The notes under the pieces were generated by a model. The model was not told the DNA's origin and did no database searches. It saw nothing but the letters and a program-made list of their open reading frames with translations. The position numbers and the translations under genes were made by a program. Below are positions 45,490 to 58,964 of a stretch of 64,000 bases of DNA, piece after piece (position 1 is the first letter of the stretch; every line of letters begins with the position of its first letter). Location: the NCBI GenBank assembly GCA_022113835.1, contig JAILWY010000026.1, forward strand, positions 2,190,001 to 2,254,000, given 5' to 3'. The stretch comes from Atopsyche davidsoni (taxonomy: Eukaryota > Arthropoda > Insecta > Trichoptera > Hydrobiosidae).

Positions 45490-47920
45490 ATCATAGCACA
45501 CACGGTGTCCCAAAAGTCGCTGTAGTATTGCCCGAAATGCAAATAGCATCATTTTATTAACTTAAAAAAATAAATACTTATATATACTTAATATAATCAT
45601 TGATGTGATCCGACTTGCATTTTTCAATTGAAGATTCGTTCAGGTAGTATAAAAATATGTACTTAAATGATTTATTAGAAAACATCAAATGTTTGGTTGA
45701 TTTGCGACATCAAATAATTTAACACAATAGGACGGAATGAGCTAAGTAAGTTATATTAATATTTAATCCAGTATTTCCATCCTTGTGTTCAAGGTTCGGC
45801 CGGAGAGGTTCACTGACTCGCTAATGACAGTGGGCGCGTCTAACACTATGCGATGTTTCATCTAATTGTTCATATATAATATTTATAATTAAATTTTAAA
45901 TACTAATAATTACTGCTCTATAATTTAATGATTTTTCATATCATATACAATTGACAGGCCAACAAAACCTGTGAAATAATGCTTATACTATTGATCAATA
46001 GATCGTAAAAAAATTAACATTTCTTTTTTGCTATAACATTTTAATCATTAAGAAGACCATACTATTAATCTTTTATAGTTAGAATCCACCAAAAGAACCA
46101 AAAGGAAAGCAGTAGAAGGCATTTGCGGCTCTGCTGCCTTGCCAAAACGTGCACCTAAGAGAGGTGTCTATCGATATTCTTTTTGAGTGTAGGGACAGTT
46201 AAAAAATTTGACTGAACTCCATACAAGCAAGTATGATGAGCATAAAATCACGAAACGATTACGAAATATTAAAAAAAAAAAAAACGTAAGCCTATTTTGT
46301 AAAGGTGTTAAACTGAAACACAAAAAAAAAGTATTAACAATCATGGCTTTAATAAAACTGTCATAAATCATTATATATGATAGCATGCTAATGTTTCGTG
46401 TCTATTGTGAATTTTATTATGATTAATAACATATTAATCGCTTATTAACATGATTAATTCAAGATCAAAGTAATTACTACAGTGAAGACTTAACGATGGG
46501 TTTATATGCATAAACGTGATCTTGCAGTTATATCCAATCTTGTGTTCTGCGAGAATGACGTCTTATTTATCAACCAGAAGTAACACTCTGTTCATTGATA
46601 CATTTGTATCATTATCTTCGTTTCTGTAATCCTTAATGTTTGATGGTATTTCTGTCAATACAGTACAAGTACAGTCTATGCTTAAGTTACTGAAAATCGG
46701 TTTTATAAAAAATTATAATAATGCTATATATTGTTTTGTCTGCCTAGGCAGCAAAGCGCGTCTTTAGCTTTGTTTTTCCCAATAAAGATAGGGCTCAGTT
46801 GATAGCACATTTCATTCCGACATGAGCTACTTTCCGTACTTTCTTTGGTCCTTAAACCTGGAGACCCTTATAAAATTTAGCGTCCCGCTGCTCCCAACAT
46901 TGGTCTAGGTTTACTTTGCCATAAACTCTGAACAAAAAAACTAAAACGTCCTTAAATATATCTTTATACCGAGACGACTCGAGCGTGGCGGTCAGCGACT
47001 CTAGTCCGACTACAAAAGCACGCTTCGTAGAACGTTCTGGAAGCAGAATAAAAAGTATTATATAATAGTCGTCGAATTGAACACTCAAGGCACGTCGAAG
47101 TTTCATCCGATATTTGCTTAACATACAAAAAATAAAATATTTAAAATTCTATATTAAATTTTGTACAGCTTCAACACGACATTAGAAACTACTTGATTAG
47201 GTTTATATTATTTATTCGTGCGTTATTCGTTCTACATATAAAGTTGTCCTGCTTTAAAGTTCAGATCAAAAACAGATTATATTATATAAATAAAAAAATA
47301 TGTAATAATTTTGTGATTTAGTCGAATAATTAAAATATTCCGCTTTAGAAAAAAAAGATCAGAAAGAAGACATTGAATAAAAAATAAATCTAAATACACA
47401 CTTTGAATTCGTGTTAAGCTCATAAACAAATGCTTAAAATTTTAGATTATGGGATTTTTAAATAAAATATTAAATATACATTTATATCTATGAATCGAAT
47501 AAATCTGAATTTTTTTTAATTCACGTTTAAAAAATCTTAGTATTTATTTATTCTATAACTGTATGCAAAGATCGATATACCTGCAAATCTATTCAGCCAT
47601 CAATTAACTCCAAAATTTAATCTGGATTTTTTTTTAAATCTCAGACGGAATTAAAAATGTATTCAATCATGTGCTGTTATTTGTTTTTGTTAAATTTGGT
47701 CTGATATTGTAAATATCCTGCTTTTGATATTCGTATCCTTGAATCGAAAGAGCGATCGAGCACGCTTGGAAATCCGTTCACAAAAACAATAAGTTCAATA
47801 TTTTAATTTGAAAATTTTCACATCCTAGTATGACCTTGAGGGTGTCATTGAGGCGAATTATCTGTGTATTGACGCCGTCTCTTTTTTACATAGGCGATGT
47901 TAATGCAAAGGACCGTCTAA
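45490..47920. other. AT-rich sequence without recognisable features
   Basis: A 90-codon minus-strand frame (46852-47124) is unrecognised. TATGACCTTGAGG at 47830-47842 is a TCAAGGTCA half-site. No bounded element was found. Confidence 0.5.
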
Positions 47921-48227
47921 AACACTGGTTCCCAAAGTGGTCAATATCGACCCGCAGGGGTCGATGACAGCGAAAAATTAAATTGGGGGTCCATAAACTG
48001 TAAATGGGGGTCTACGATAGTGGATCCCATTTAAGCAAGTCATCACCAAAATTTAGGCATTCCGTTAATGCACCTAAGAATGCTGTTTATCCTGCATTAT
48101 GGACTAGCGTAAGAAGGTTTTTAATAACTTTTCCATCTTCATACCTCGTTGATTTTGTTAGTGAATGTTACTATATTTACATTTTGTCTGTTTTGTTTTG
48201 TTTTAAAGATATAATTAACCTTACATG

Positions 48228-48664
48228 TACAGGGTGCGCCATATTTTATATCGGTGTGTGAATAAAAAATAACTTTTGATAAAAGCAACCGATTTCTACA
48301 TTTGAGGTATTTTTATTTAATTTGGCTCTTTACAATTTATTTGAATTGGTTTTTAAATACAAAGCCAATCAAGTAGCCGCCTTTATTGACCAAAGCAAAA
48401 TGTGGCCTTTTTGCTGCGTTTTCCATCACTTTTTAGTGCATTTCGTGGGGTCACGAATGTTTGCCTTGAGTTTGTCAATAGTCCGAAGTTTGCTGGCGTA
48501 CACTTTGTGTTTTAAATAACCACACAAACCACAAAAAGTTTTTTAATGTGAAATAAATTGTATTGAATTATCGTTTCAAAACATGTTTATTCAAGTCAAT
48601 CTGTTGATAAATGTCAAAGTTATTCAATGTTTACATACCGACATTAAATATGGCGCACCCTGTA
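48228..48664 (-). mobile_element. Mariner-type element nested in hAT copy 2
   Basis: Inverted ends CAGGGTGCGCCATATTT and AAATATGGCGCACCCTG enclose 433 bp (48230-48662), flanked by TA (48228-48229, 48663-48664). The interior keeps the C-terminal part of a transposase on the minus strand. Nesting makes it younger than the hAT copy. Confidence 0.9.
48335..48530 (-). pseudogene. Mariner-type transposase C-terminus, frameshifted
   Basis: The minus-strand frame reads GYLKHKVYASKLRTIDKLKA then NIRD, the stretch that follows the last catalytic residue in Tc1/mariner transposases (…GYLK.KVY….I..L...I). A TGA follows within about 15 codons. After a frameshift, VNKGGYLIGFVFKNQFK and a stop match the usual NGGHL..V.F ending. 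The catalytic domain itself is missing. Confidence 0.75.
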
Positions 48665-48869
48665 TTTTAACTGTTTTTATTTTTAAATCCTCTGTACAGT
48701 TAACCCTATGAAAGTGAGTTGTTCTATATAAGTTGTCAAAAATATGTTTGTAGTTGATGAATTTGTAAAAATTCAATATTGGCAAGGCAGGGGGTTGACG
48801 AAAAACAGGAAAACCCGACAAGGGGTCGACGGGACAAAATAGTTTGAGAGCCTATGGTCTAAAATGAGA

Positions 48870-50600
48870 GGCGACACATCGCAGTGACCTCGCGGCATCT
48901 CGCTCTGTGCAAAAAGACACACTTCCTCATGGCGTACGGTTGGTTCTTTTATTTAGATATTATGCAGATCTAAAGAAAAGTCCCGGGCGTCAAGGTCTCC
49001 TGTCAAGGTGAGATTTCTGTGTGTGTGTTGTGAATGAGGTCTAACCGTGGAGTGGTCTGTAGGATGCTTTTGGCCCAAAAATGGAGCAAGGACTATAATC
49101 GAGGAATTTATTACTTAAATAATTTTTGAAGTACTTACTAATAATAACATCATTACATAAATATATATATTAAAGGGATTTTTCACTGAAACAGTGAAAG
49201 AGCTTTCGACCTATCGAGGCAATAGTTGACGACTCGCCTGTAAGGAAGAAAAGATCGCTTTGCCTAAAAAAATGTTGTGTTATAAATAAAGTAGACTTGT
49301 TATATTATAAAAAGTAAATATTCAATTCATAAATTTATACGCTTTAGTTTTTCAATGCATATTGAATGTGTCTTATAAAATAATTCGGACGTGATAATTT
49401 TTCTCTTCCATGGGTGATTTGTTGGATGTATTACTTCTTCCAGGCATTCAAGAGTTAAAATAATTTCCAATAAAATGTTAATTCTGTATATCTCGCATGT
49501 CTATTTGATTATTTGATGAGTTATTTTATAGCCCTCTTTTCCAAATTAAGTGTTTTTATTTCAATACAATCAATTTGTTGTTTTTATTATGTAATACATT
49601 ATTCAATCAATAAAAATACTGCGATTAAATCTTTATTTACCTCTATTATGAAAAACATGTCTTCTGTTTTATATTTAAAAAAAATATTTTATACAAATTA
49701 AATACATACGATGACTCGTCAATACACAATTTTTAATTGTTTTAAAATGCTATTATTACTTATGATATAATCAAGAAGAAGACTGGCCTTTGTACCAATC
49801 GTAAAACATATTTTTATCGTAATATTTTATGAATACTTATATATTTTTCAGTATAATATATATTTTTTTGAAGCTATTATTATCAACGTAATTTTTTCTT
49901 TGGAACCGACTTTTGAGACTACAAAAGGCTCAAAAATCATAGTTTACTTTATTTAACAAAGTTATTCGTTCGCAGTTAAGTCACTAATTTTGACGCCTAA
50001 ATGTTATATAAGTAACCACAATAACGACTGAAAGTTGTCATCATTTAAAAATATCTTATTACCATATTTGGTAACGTATTTTTGGTTTACGCATCCATTA
50101 AACTAATGCGAAAACATTCACAGCCATAGCGTTTTTCCGTCTGTTTCCACCATAGTTTTGTAAAATAAATATGCTGAAATTTAAAATAAAATGCAAGTAA
50201 TAAATTTCTGAAGATCCCTTTATTCGAATAATATATTACTAGAATAATCGTAATAACTATAGATTCTAAAGAACTTTCCCCTAAACATAAACAATTTTCA
50301 AACAAAAATGATTATGCTAATGAAGTGGTAATGCAGACAAAGTGCGTCAAAGAAATCTCTTAATGGCAGATTTTTCTCATCAAGTATGAACACGATTAAA
50401 CGTATTTTTTTTTAATTGATGAAAACTTAATAATAAGCTTAACCTCACGCTAATTTATGCAAAAGTGACAAGAAAATGTCAAATACACAAAATACATATT
50501 TTTTCTTTTAATTAGCTGTGTTTGAAGAATATTTCCCATGAAGTATTTGAACAGTAAAAAAATAATTTTCACGCGATTATATTTATCTTATTCACTTTTG
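48870..50600. other. AT-rich sequence with one half-site pair
   Basis: In 48980-49020, GTCAAGGTCTCCTGTCAAGG has two direct CAAGG repeats (48991 and 49004). The remainder is AT-rich with unrecognised short frames. Confidence 0.5.
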
Positions 50601-50614
50601 TTTAACTTATTTTT

Positions 50615-50875
50615 TTAATATGCAAACATAAAGAATATAATGCGGCATAAATCTAAACACAATTTTGGAAATATGAAAAAAATCTCTCTTCTCAAACTTC
50701 CAAAACTCTCATCAAGCCCATTCAGGAAAAAGCCTTTTTTGCACCAGGCTTTTTCCAGAATTTCACGGTGGTTTGCGGGAGGCTTTACATGAAGGATTGC
50801 GGCGATATCCTTACACGGGGCGACGATGGTTTTATCACCTCCGAGGATGTGGTCTGCCACTGAAAGGTCTCGCCA
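50615..50875 (-). other. Unrecognised open frame with acceptor-like start
   Basis: An 81-codon minus-strand frame opens behind ACCTTTCAG|TG (about 50862) and contains DKTIVAPCKDIAAILHVKPP and REILEKAWCKKGFFLNGLDE. Composition is protein-like over the first 55 codons, then becomes AT-driven. A 10-bp perfect inverted repeat (GGAAAAAGCC, GGCTTTTTCC) lies inside at about 50726-50757. No family is recognised; exon status is speculative. Confidence 0.25.
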
Positions 50876-52220
50876 GGACCGGCCGATGCGTCATAAGGCC
50901 AAGGTCAGGCGACGAGTCATTCACTTTTTTTACTTGGTTTTGATCAAAGTATTTTTAGAGTCGCCTGTTACTTAATCGGTGTGATATTATATACCAGTAC
51001 AATAAGCATGATGTCTTTTTATGAACTATTTGCTAAAATTAAAAACTTAATGTATTAAGACACTACCTACTATGACTTTAAGTATATGTTACTCATGGAT
51101 TTTTCTCATAGCTTCATATGTATACCAGATACCTTAAAAATATTGTTAAAGTAACAACTCAGTACGAAAATAATATTTATATACAAGCAAGTATGTAATA
51201 TAATCTGAATAACCTCATAAACCTTCGAGGTTTTATTTTTAATCCACAGCATGGCCCTAGTGTATACAGATATATATAAACTGGTGTGCTGTGCTATACA
51301 GCTGAATTCATAGATTTTCTTTACCTTGAAGCTACGGTTTGAATATAAAATCATCAGCTGCCGCAGCGAACGAACTCAGATCATGAAATGCAGTTCTCGC
51401 ACCCGGCATGCATGTAATGTGGCCAATTAACTATCTCGATTGATAATCTCGATTGATATATCAACACGCAGCCTTGAGTAGATTGATAGTTTCACATTTG
51501 ATCCGTATTGGTGAGAAACAAATGTAAGTAAAAAAAGTTTCCTTTTATTTGTAAAACCAACTATGTGTTAAATAGCCTTGAAGTAGAGCATTGCTAAGTA
51601 CATGTGTAGTCTAAAAAAACAGCAACCCTAATTGTGAGTAATAAAGAAAAAAAATAGTATAAAAAACATATATCGGTACTGTAATGTGTACAAAATAAAT
51701 CATCACTACAAATATGCTTAATTCTCAAGATCAATATCGCAAAGTATACTTTGAGAGAATTACATATTTTCGTGTTTCATAAATGGTTAAAATATTTTCG
51801 TTCATCCAATTACTAAATCAAGTCCAAGTAAAATATTTACAGATTAAAGCTATATAAGTAAGTTTTTTTTATTATAAGGTTTGATATAAAAATAAATGTA
51901 ATGTCATAAACTAGCTTGAGAAACTTTCTATGAATAAAATGGATAACTTCTGTATCTAAACCAAAATTCACACCTGAAAAAATATTAGAACTGAATAGCA
52001 TAATAATAAACAACGTAACATAAGTTCTATCTAATACTAACGTAATTTGTTATGTTAATGCCTGCTCATAAATACCAATTAACATTACAAACAAGATAAT
52101 GGTAATTGTGATATTGATTTACTCACTTAATTCTACATATCCGCAACAGCGACGTATGTTCAAATTCATAAAACGCTTTTTTCAGCGTATGAATTTATGA
52201 CCTAACAGTTACCGGCCGAA
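50876..52220. other. AT-rich sequence with CCAAGGTCA
   Basis: GGCCAAGGTCAGG at 50898-50910 lies in a small GC patch (50860-50930). TCTCGATTGATA repeats twice near 51436-51460. Nothing else was seen. Confidence 0.5.
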
Positions 52221-52229
52221 AATGTTTAT

Positions 52230-52500
52230 TTTTTATCCGTAAAGGTTATATTTTTTCGGGTGCAATTTATCAATAAAGTTCTCAAGGCTTCGCAAATGCC
52301 ATTTCTGCAGAGGAAAGAGGCGGAAGGCACCGTGGAGGTCAAATTGGACTCTAATGTGACAAACAATACGTCTGAATTGACTCCCAGTCCGCAGTGTTTC
52401 GTTTCGGAATAATGCAGCCGCCGAGACTCGCTTCCGGATCGGGTGACCTCTGCAAATCGACTGCCTCAGAGCAGGTTGAGTAAATACAAGCACTTGTCTC
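52230..52500. other. GC-richer patch
   Basis: It contains CGCTTCCGGATCGGGTGACC (about 52429) with ETS-like and TGACC sequence. An 86-codon and a 64-codon minus-strand frame overlap in different phases, neither recognisable. Confidence 0.2.
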
Positions 52501-53500
52501 GATCGAAATTAGATTAAGTGCTTTTATTGGGCGATTGAATTTCAAACAATGAGATTAACAGCGAGATTATATTCATAATATCAACAACGTGCCTTTAAGG
52601 CGGATTGCATGAATGTTGAAAACTTATGAAGTAATAATCAGTAGTAGTATTTGATATACATCATATTATCAATTTTAAGCATGTGTGATTTAATTTACAA
52701 ATTAGGCGATAAATATCCTTCTACTCTCTGCGTATAACTGATCTTAAAATATTGTCATTTCTATTTTTGTAGTGAATATTTTGATTCCATAAAATTTCTC
52801 GTTGTTTCTGTTTACTCTTCGTATTTATGTTATACTATATAGTAAAAGTAGCCAAGCGCCATGCAAAGTCATGGATACTGAAAATCTAAAACGATTGCAG
52901 GATCTATAAAAAAAATTCGGTTGATTCTATCTTTATATTTTTTACAATCCGCGTGTAATTTACTACGCATGTCAACGTATTTTAATACAAAAACATATTG
53001 CAGAACCGATAAAAACGCATTGTATCGCAGTAACATAAAACGCTGAAAAAACAATCGTGATTAAACCCTATACATTTGTACAAGTATTATTTATTTATAA
53101 AGAGTGTTTTTTCTAGGATATCAACGCCTACACATTTTTTGTATAATCCATGTGTAATTTACTACGAGTGTTTACGTGTTTGTGCCATCTGATATTAGCA
53201 AAAAAAAATCAAGGTTATTTATATATATTTTCGTCATGTTGTGTCCAACAAGGCCATGAAAATTAGCATTAGGATTTGTGTGTGTTTATTTTGTACGGGT
53301 TTTAATTAAAGGAAAGGGCACGCAATACAAAGTAAATTCTGACATGGTGGCTAATTAAATATATTTATTTTATTTTTATTAAATGCTTAAATTAATTCAA
53401 CAGTGTTGCTATTGTGAATTCAGCTTGAAACTATACAATAAAATGTCTATTCACCGTGGCATATATTTTTTTAAAAAGATTTATATTTTTTAATTATTTT
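52501..53500. other. AT-rich sequence, nothing recognised
   Basis: Two diverged blocks (TTTTACAATCCGCGTGTAAT then TTACTACG near 52938 and TTGTATAATCCATGTGTAAT then TTACTACG near 53139) hint at an old local duplication of about 200 bp spacing. There is no gene. Confidence 0.4.
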
Positions 53501-53556
53501 TTAGTTGTTTACACACAGTTCACAGTTGTTTATCTTGTTTCTAATCAACCTTACAG

Positions 53557-53819
53557 AGCAGTCTGCATCAGGGGTTACCGGTGGTCCCCGCTCCGTACTC
53601 CACGTACTTCAGCTGCAGAGCAACGGTAAACCACCTGGTCGGTACCGTTGGATACCAAGTGCGGAGTGCACGGCCACAGCTGATATGGGAACTGAGGAAG
53701 CTGCCAAGGCCATCGCCCGAGACGAGAACCTGGCCTGTGCTGACTATTCGATACAAAACTATGCTCGGTTTATTACATGTCGCCATGACAGGTGCCATGC
53801 TAAATGTATTAAAAAATAA
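53557..53819 (+). CDS. Candidate coding exon of unknown function
   Basis: After an acceptor-like CTAATCAACCTTACAG (AG at 53555-53556), one plus frame stays open to the stop ending at 53819. It reads EQSASGVTGGPRSVLHVLQL, then SNGKPPGRYRWIPSAECTA, TADMGTEEAAKAIARDENLA and CADYSIQNYARFITC. The residue mix and varied codon third positions look more like real protein than the other islands do, and the frame has no ATG of its own, as expected for an internal or terminal exon. No domain is recognised, no donor is obvious, and the other frames and the minus strand are also partly open, so chance in a GC-rich island remains possible. Confidence 0.35.
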
Positions 53820-53849
53820 TACGATTGCTTTCGCTGTATTTATTTAAAA

Positions 53850-54780
53850 AATATTATTGATTGGCAGGTATTGTGCAGTTGGTTTCGGTACTGAAGTCAT
53901 CGTGAGAATTTTCTGAAAAAAACCCCATGGGTTGACCAAAGTTTGAAGATGATTATTTTTTTGTGGAAACATGAGACTTAAAATAATTCTTAATATATAG
54001 CTTCAATAAAATTAAAATATGAACAAATATATTAAATTTTCTGTGTATTTTTAATTATTCTCTTACGCTAGTACTAAGTCAAGCGTAGACACGCTGTTTA
54101 ATATTAATATCGTTTTTTTAGTAAGTCAAATGGTTTTCCCTGTAATAATACAAATACATAATACAAAAAGTTGTTTTTAATTTAAAGTAATATTAAATAA
54201 ACTAGTGTTTTAGTAATAAAATAAATTACACTATGATTTCACACTCGCGTGATCCTTCTTGAATATTTTTTTTAATTTGTATTTTTCTCTCACAAAAAAT
54301 GAAGCATATGTTAACGGCTTGTATTTAAGATATTTACACTCGAAGATTACATTTTTAAATGAAAAAATTTTTCTAACGGAGTATTTAGTAGTGGAATTGA
54401 TATTTAACAAACAATAAACTCATCCATTACCGGAAAGTTTCAATATTTATAACGATAAGCAACAATGTTTTTGTGGAAAACTAACGTTTATCTGCTAAAA
54501 AAACAAGCCTTTTGAACTGAAACTTATTTTCTCTTAATGAGAAATTTTCGCTCCCGGGGTTCTATTGCCTTTAAATCAAAATAACAGTGATCCTTGTCTT
54601 GTCACATATTTAAAGCATAGAAAAAATATTTATTTTAGTGTTTTTAAATTTTTTATAAAAAAATTTAAATACACCAATGATTTATGATACACATCACGTG
54701 ATTTAGGCTTAACATATATTCAATGAATAAAACTACTTGCTCAGATTCTGATCCGACAGCACGCCTCTGATAAATACACA
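53850..54780. other. AT-rich sequence, nothing recognised
   Basis: Stop-rich AT sequence without repeat boundaries or motifs of note. Confidence 0.55.
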
Positions 54781-54790
54781 CCCATACCAT

Positions 54791-55000
54791 TTAGCTCGTG
54801 ATACGGCAGTAGCGAATCAAGTGACTTATTTTTTTATAAATTGCGTAGTGACCTTGATAAATCAAACGTTTTATTGTTTCGGGAGTCCCCGCGTACGTCT
54901 CAAGGCCGTCCATGCCGAGGAGTCGGTTCATATGATTTAGTGGAGCCACAGCTTCCAGTCCCGGAAAAGATATCCACAATCTCCGCAGGGTCAAACAGCA
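54791..55000 (-). other. Unrecognised open frame in a GC-richer patch with TCAAGGTCA
   Basis: The 67-codon minus-strand frame contains LEAVAPLNHMNRLLGMDGLE and TYAGTPETIKRLIYQGHYAI. GTGACCTTGATA (54848-54859) lies in it. Composition is protein-like, but there are no bounding splice sites I trust and no family. Confidence 0.25.
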
Positions 55001-58000
55001 TCAGAGAATATTACAGATAAATTTTTCTATTTACACACATATTAAACAGCAAATATGTATGGCCAATGGGTTTTGTCTTTAGGACACAAATACTCAGGTC
55101 ACGCCTGAAAAACCCCCTGATTTTCCTGAATTTGGTCTTTTCACATATGCTGTTTCACATATATGAGACGTTTATGTCATCGTACCTATAAAAAGTTGCA
55201 TAATATGAGTTCTAGGAATATGTATTTCTGGATTCTAATATATTTTGATGATCATACTATTTGAATGTCACAGTTTTTTTTGCTGATAGTTCAAAAGTTT
55301 TTACCTTGGTATTTGGTCTTTTGTTGAAACAATCCACTCTCTATGATCAACAGATAGATTAAAATAATATTTTTTTATCATATTATAAATTTAAAGAAGA
55401 TAACAATATTAAGGCAAGTCTTATTCGCCCAGAAAGAGGCAAAAACTTTGGGTTTTATTTTACAATATAGAATGATTAATTAATATTTTATTTTCATAGT
55501 ATTTTATTATGATTCTAAAACGCATTGTTTATCCAAAGCAATATATATCGTATGATGAAAAAAATGTTTATAAGCCCAGTTATTTCGACTAGTTATTAAT
55601 TTTAAAAATTTACTTAATTTTATTATAAACATATACACATTTTACAATTTTCGACTTGAAATTAAATTAAAGGTTAATATTTAACTACACTAAACAAATT
55701 TTATAAGCTATTTATAATAAATTATTAATTTGATATCATAAACTATTTGAATATGTAACCTTTCAAATATATAAATATAAATAGATACCTGATATAAATA
55801 GTTGGTTAATGCGTCGAAGCTTATTTTTATGACATGCTTAAATATTTACTAAATTATTTTCGTAATGTTCAATTCTAGCTTTTAAAACATTTATTAAATA
55901 TTAATTTTAAAAGTAATTTACACTGTTGTTGTCTTATAATTAATTAATTATAAGATATAACTATAATTAAACTATATAATTTAAAACTAGTGAATTCGAA
56001 CTCAGTTATAAATTTTACTTTTGATTTAAGTGAAAAAATATTATACTTAAGTCTGTTTTGTTAGCCAAATGTTTGCGTTGGCTTTAATTCACCTTTAGAT
56101 AAAGGTTGCGGGTAGCAACAATAATAAACCAATTCAATTCAAATCAATTTACAAATAGTATGAAAAATACTTTAATTTTGCAAGCCATGACTGGCCTCTG
56201 GTCTACCTTGAATTTTATTGTATAGAATTAGAAATGAATTCAACAGAATGCATTTCTAAATGCACTTTATATGGGCAAATGCATGTGTGCATCCAATAAT
56301 ATTGTGGCAAATACAATCACCTTGGAAACATATCCATGTTTTTATACTTATATCTGAACGATGCGTTTATAACCGCATTATTCCATAAGACTTGGAAGAT
56401 GCAAGGTAGGCAAGCAGTTAAGAGCAATTTGAGGTAATTGCGGTTGTGTCCGTCTCAATACATTTCAGGCATTTGCCTTGTGTACAGGGAAATCACAAAA
56501 AACTTGCATCGGAAGGAGCTTTTTTCTCGAAGAGTAATAAAAATATTGCTCCATTTAAATTCAAATAAAAAATTAATTAAAATTTGCTAATTTGAAATTG
56601 TATGTATTTTTTGGATCCCAATAGTAATCCAAAGCTAAAACAAACAGACGCTTTACAAAAAAGTTTACCGTACATAATAATTGCTTTAAAATGTCTTATC
56701 AGAATTATGTTTAATTCTGGCTGTTAAAAAATATTAAAAGCTGTTTAAATTTAATACAAAAAAATAGTTTTGACAGATAACAATATGGATCAAATAAAGA
56801 TTCCTTAAAATGATTGATCGATACAATTGAGAAGCCCTGATAGTTTATATTTCAAATACAAGAGCAAAGGTTTTTTGTATTAATTATAATATACAATAGC
56901 ATTCAACGATTTGAATTATGTATGTTAAATGTAAAAGTATACGATTAATTTGCTTACCATAACACAATGGTATTTATTCTCGCTATTTCCCAATTGAAAT
57001 GTGAAGGTAACTCAATGGTCAGGAAACGTGGAATGTAATGAATTGGGCTTGTAAAATACGGTATATCTTTAGACAATATGTCCTTGCTTGCGGTCAAAGT
57101 TAAAATATCCTTCCTGAAAACTAAAATCTGGAACTAACAAAGCATTGGTTTTATCCTTTAATATTAAAATAATTATGGTGAATCGAAAAGAATTTTCACC
57201 TTATACAAACGTTACGTTTGTATAATACAAACGTATCAGTTTTTTGACTTAATTTAAATCTACTCCTAATGTCTAGAGATAGTATAAAAAATCAGCTGCT
57301 GTATTCATGTATACATCATGCTATTTACGGAGCTTTAAATTTAAATCCGGGTTAATGTACAATTTGAGTCAATTTAAAAATTTCCTTTAATGATAAGAAA
57401 AATCACGTAAAGTAAAGGGCTAAAAATGAAGTAACAGGTTTTTTTTTTACACTTTTTACTTTAAATACAACAGTAAACGTTGCGAGTCAGGCCCAGTCTC
57501 ATTTGTTTTTAATCGTTTAAAATCTACTTTCAGTCTAATATTTTAACAGATAAGTTTGGTGGTTAAAGGTAATCTGCAGATGCACATTAATGGGACTAAT
57601 CGCCCTGGTATAAGGCTTGTTCTGCTACTGACGCTACAGTACAATACTGCTCATAGTAATCTTGCCTAATATAAAGAAATATAAACTTGCTTCGTCAAAA
57701 ACCACCTCAAGATATCTGGATCATTCCGCAAAGACTTTTTGTACACAACTGATATGGTTCATGACATTTTTGGTACACTGCCATAACCTATATTTTTTTT
57801 ATTTCTTTCTTAATCTAACTAGTAGACAACCGCGTATTTTTGTGCGATAAATATTTTTATATTACATATCTCATACTTCAAAAAATATATAAAATCAATC
57901 AATCATTAAAATAATACAATTGCTTATATATATTCTTTAATCGATCTAGAATTTTCTAAAAACACTTTAATGGAGTTGATATCTAGATATGATAGTTTTC

Positions 58001-58020
58001 ATTTGATTTACACAGAGCAG
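55001..58020. other. AT-rich sequence with small palindromes
   Basis: Perfect palindromes occur at 55932-55955 (TCTTATAATTAA and its complement) and 57201-57225 (TTATACAAACGT, T, ACGTTTGTATAA). A block CAGGTCACGCCTGAAAAA at 55094-55111 nearly recurs at 63117-63134. Sequence around 56400-56505 resembles 44285-44345. No gene was seen. Confidence 0.5.
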
Positions 58021-58024
58021 AAGC

Positions 58025-58026
<2 letters not shown>

Positions 58027-58099
<73 letters not shown>
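58027..58099. repeat. (AT)n microsatellite
   Basis: About 72 bp of uninterrupted alternating AT, the longest in the window. Confidence 0.97.
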
Positions 58100-58100
<1 letters not shown>

Positions 58101-58960
58101 GCTACACTTGTTGCACTGTTGATATTTATTATACTATATTTTTACTACACGTTAGCTGTGCGTGGCATATATTATCTAAAATTAGAATAAAAAGGGATAT
58201 AATTCAACAATTTTTATACTCTTTATGAAAACCAGAACAATTATCAAATTATTAAATGTTATTGACATAAAAAAATATCTAAAAGCTTATCAAAGTTAAA
58301 GATTATTATTGGAACCACATACGAATTCATAGGTCTTGTATACTAAACCGAGCACAATTTTTACTGTAAATGTACCACACAAGTCAATCAATGAATACTT
58401 TATTTTAAAAAGTATATTGCGTCAAACAATTATTTGATTAAATAAATAAATTATTTGTTGTTTAAAATGCATATTATTTAATGGTGACCCTTCGTTTTAT
58501 TCTTAAAATATTCTGCTAAAAAATCGGAGTACTTTTGCATCAACAATATAGCAACAGTCATGGCCCTGATTTTCAGCAGACTAAGGCACTATGAATTACT
58601 TCTTCAGCCATCCTAATCCGGATGTCCCCTACTTGACTTCTTCACGGTCACATTTAGGCCTTGGCGATATGAACTATTCAATTACTGTGATATTTTAATG
58701 CAATGATTTCCAATGCCATAAGATTCAGAATACCTGGAAGGTCAAGGAAGAAAGCCATCAAGATTTCTTCAGGAACTGTAGGCTTTATATTAAATACAAG
58801 CATATCTATAATTATAAATAAATGATTTTATTTTTGAGATTTGTGTGAAGCAATCGTTTCGCTTCCTCGTAGTGGACTTGGAATGATTGTGGAGGGATGT
58901 GGTATGTAGCCTACTGCAGAAGAAGTATCAGATCTAAACGCCAGAGCAATGTAAGGAAAT
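58100..58960. other. AT-rich sequence, nothing recognised
   Basis: No frames, motifs or repeat boundaries of note were seen before the mariner element at 58965. Confidence 0.5.
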
Positions 58961-58964
58961 GATT

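Larger units (their letters stand above)
47915..48864 (+). mobile_element. hAT transposon copy 2 with perfect 8-bp target duplication
   Basis: The element runs 47923-48856 with ends CACTGGTTCCCAAAG and CTTTGAGAGCCTATG-like inverted repeats. The duplication GTCTAAAA flanks it at 47915-47922 and 48857-48864. A short plus-strand remnant of the transposase C-terminus (VYPALWTSVRRFLITFPSSY, about 48080-48145) is shared with copy 1. The upstream WINP…LQEEL part is deleted. A complete mariner-type element is inserted at 48230-48662. Confidence 0.9.

Noticed and set aside
45504..45522. GGTGTCCCAAAAGTCGCTG as the end of a mariner element
   Set aside because: It resembles a mariner-type terminus, but no matching inverted end was found within reach.
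46852..47124. 90-codon minus-strand frame as a gene
   Set aside because: Protein-like in parts, but no acceptor, donor or family supports it.
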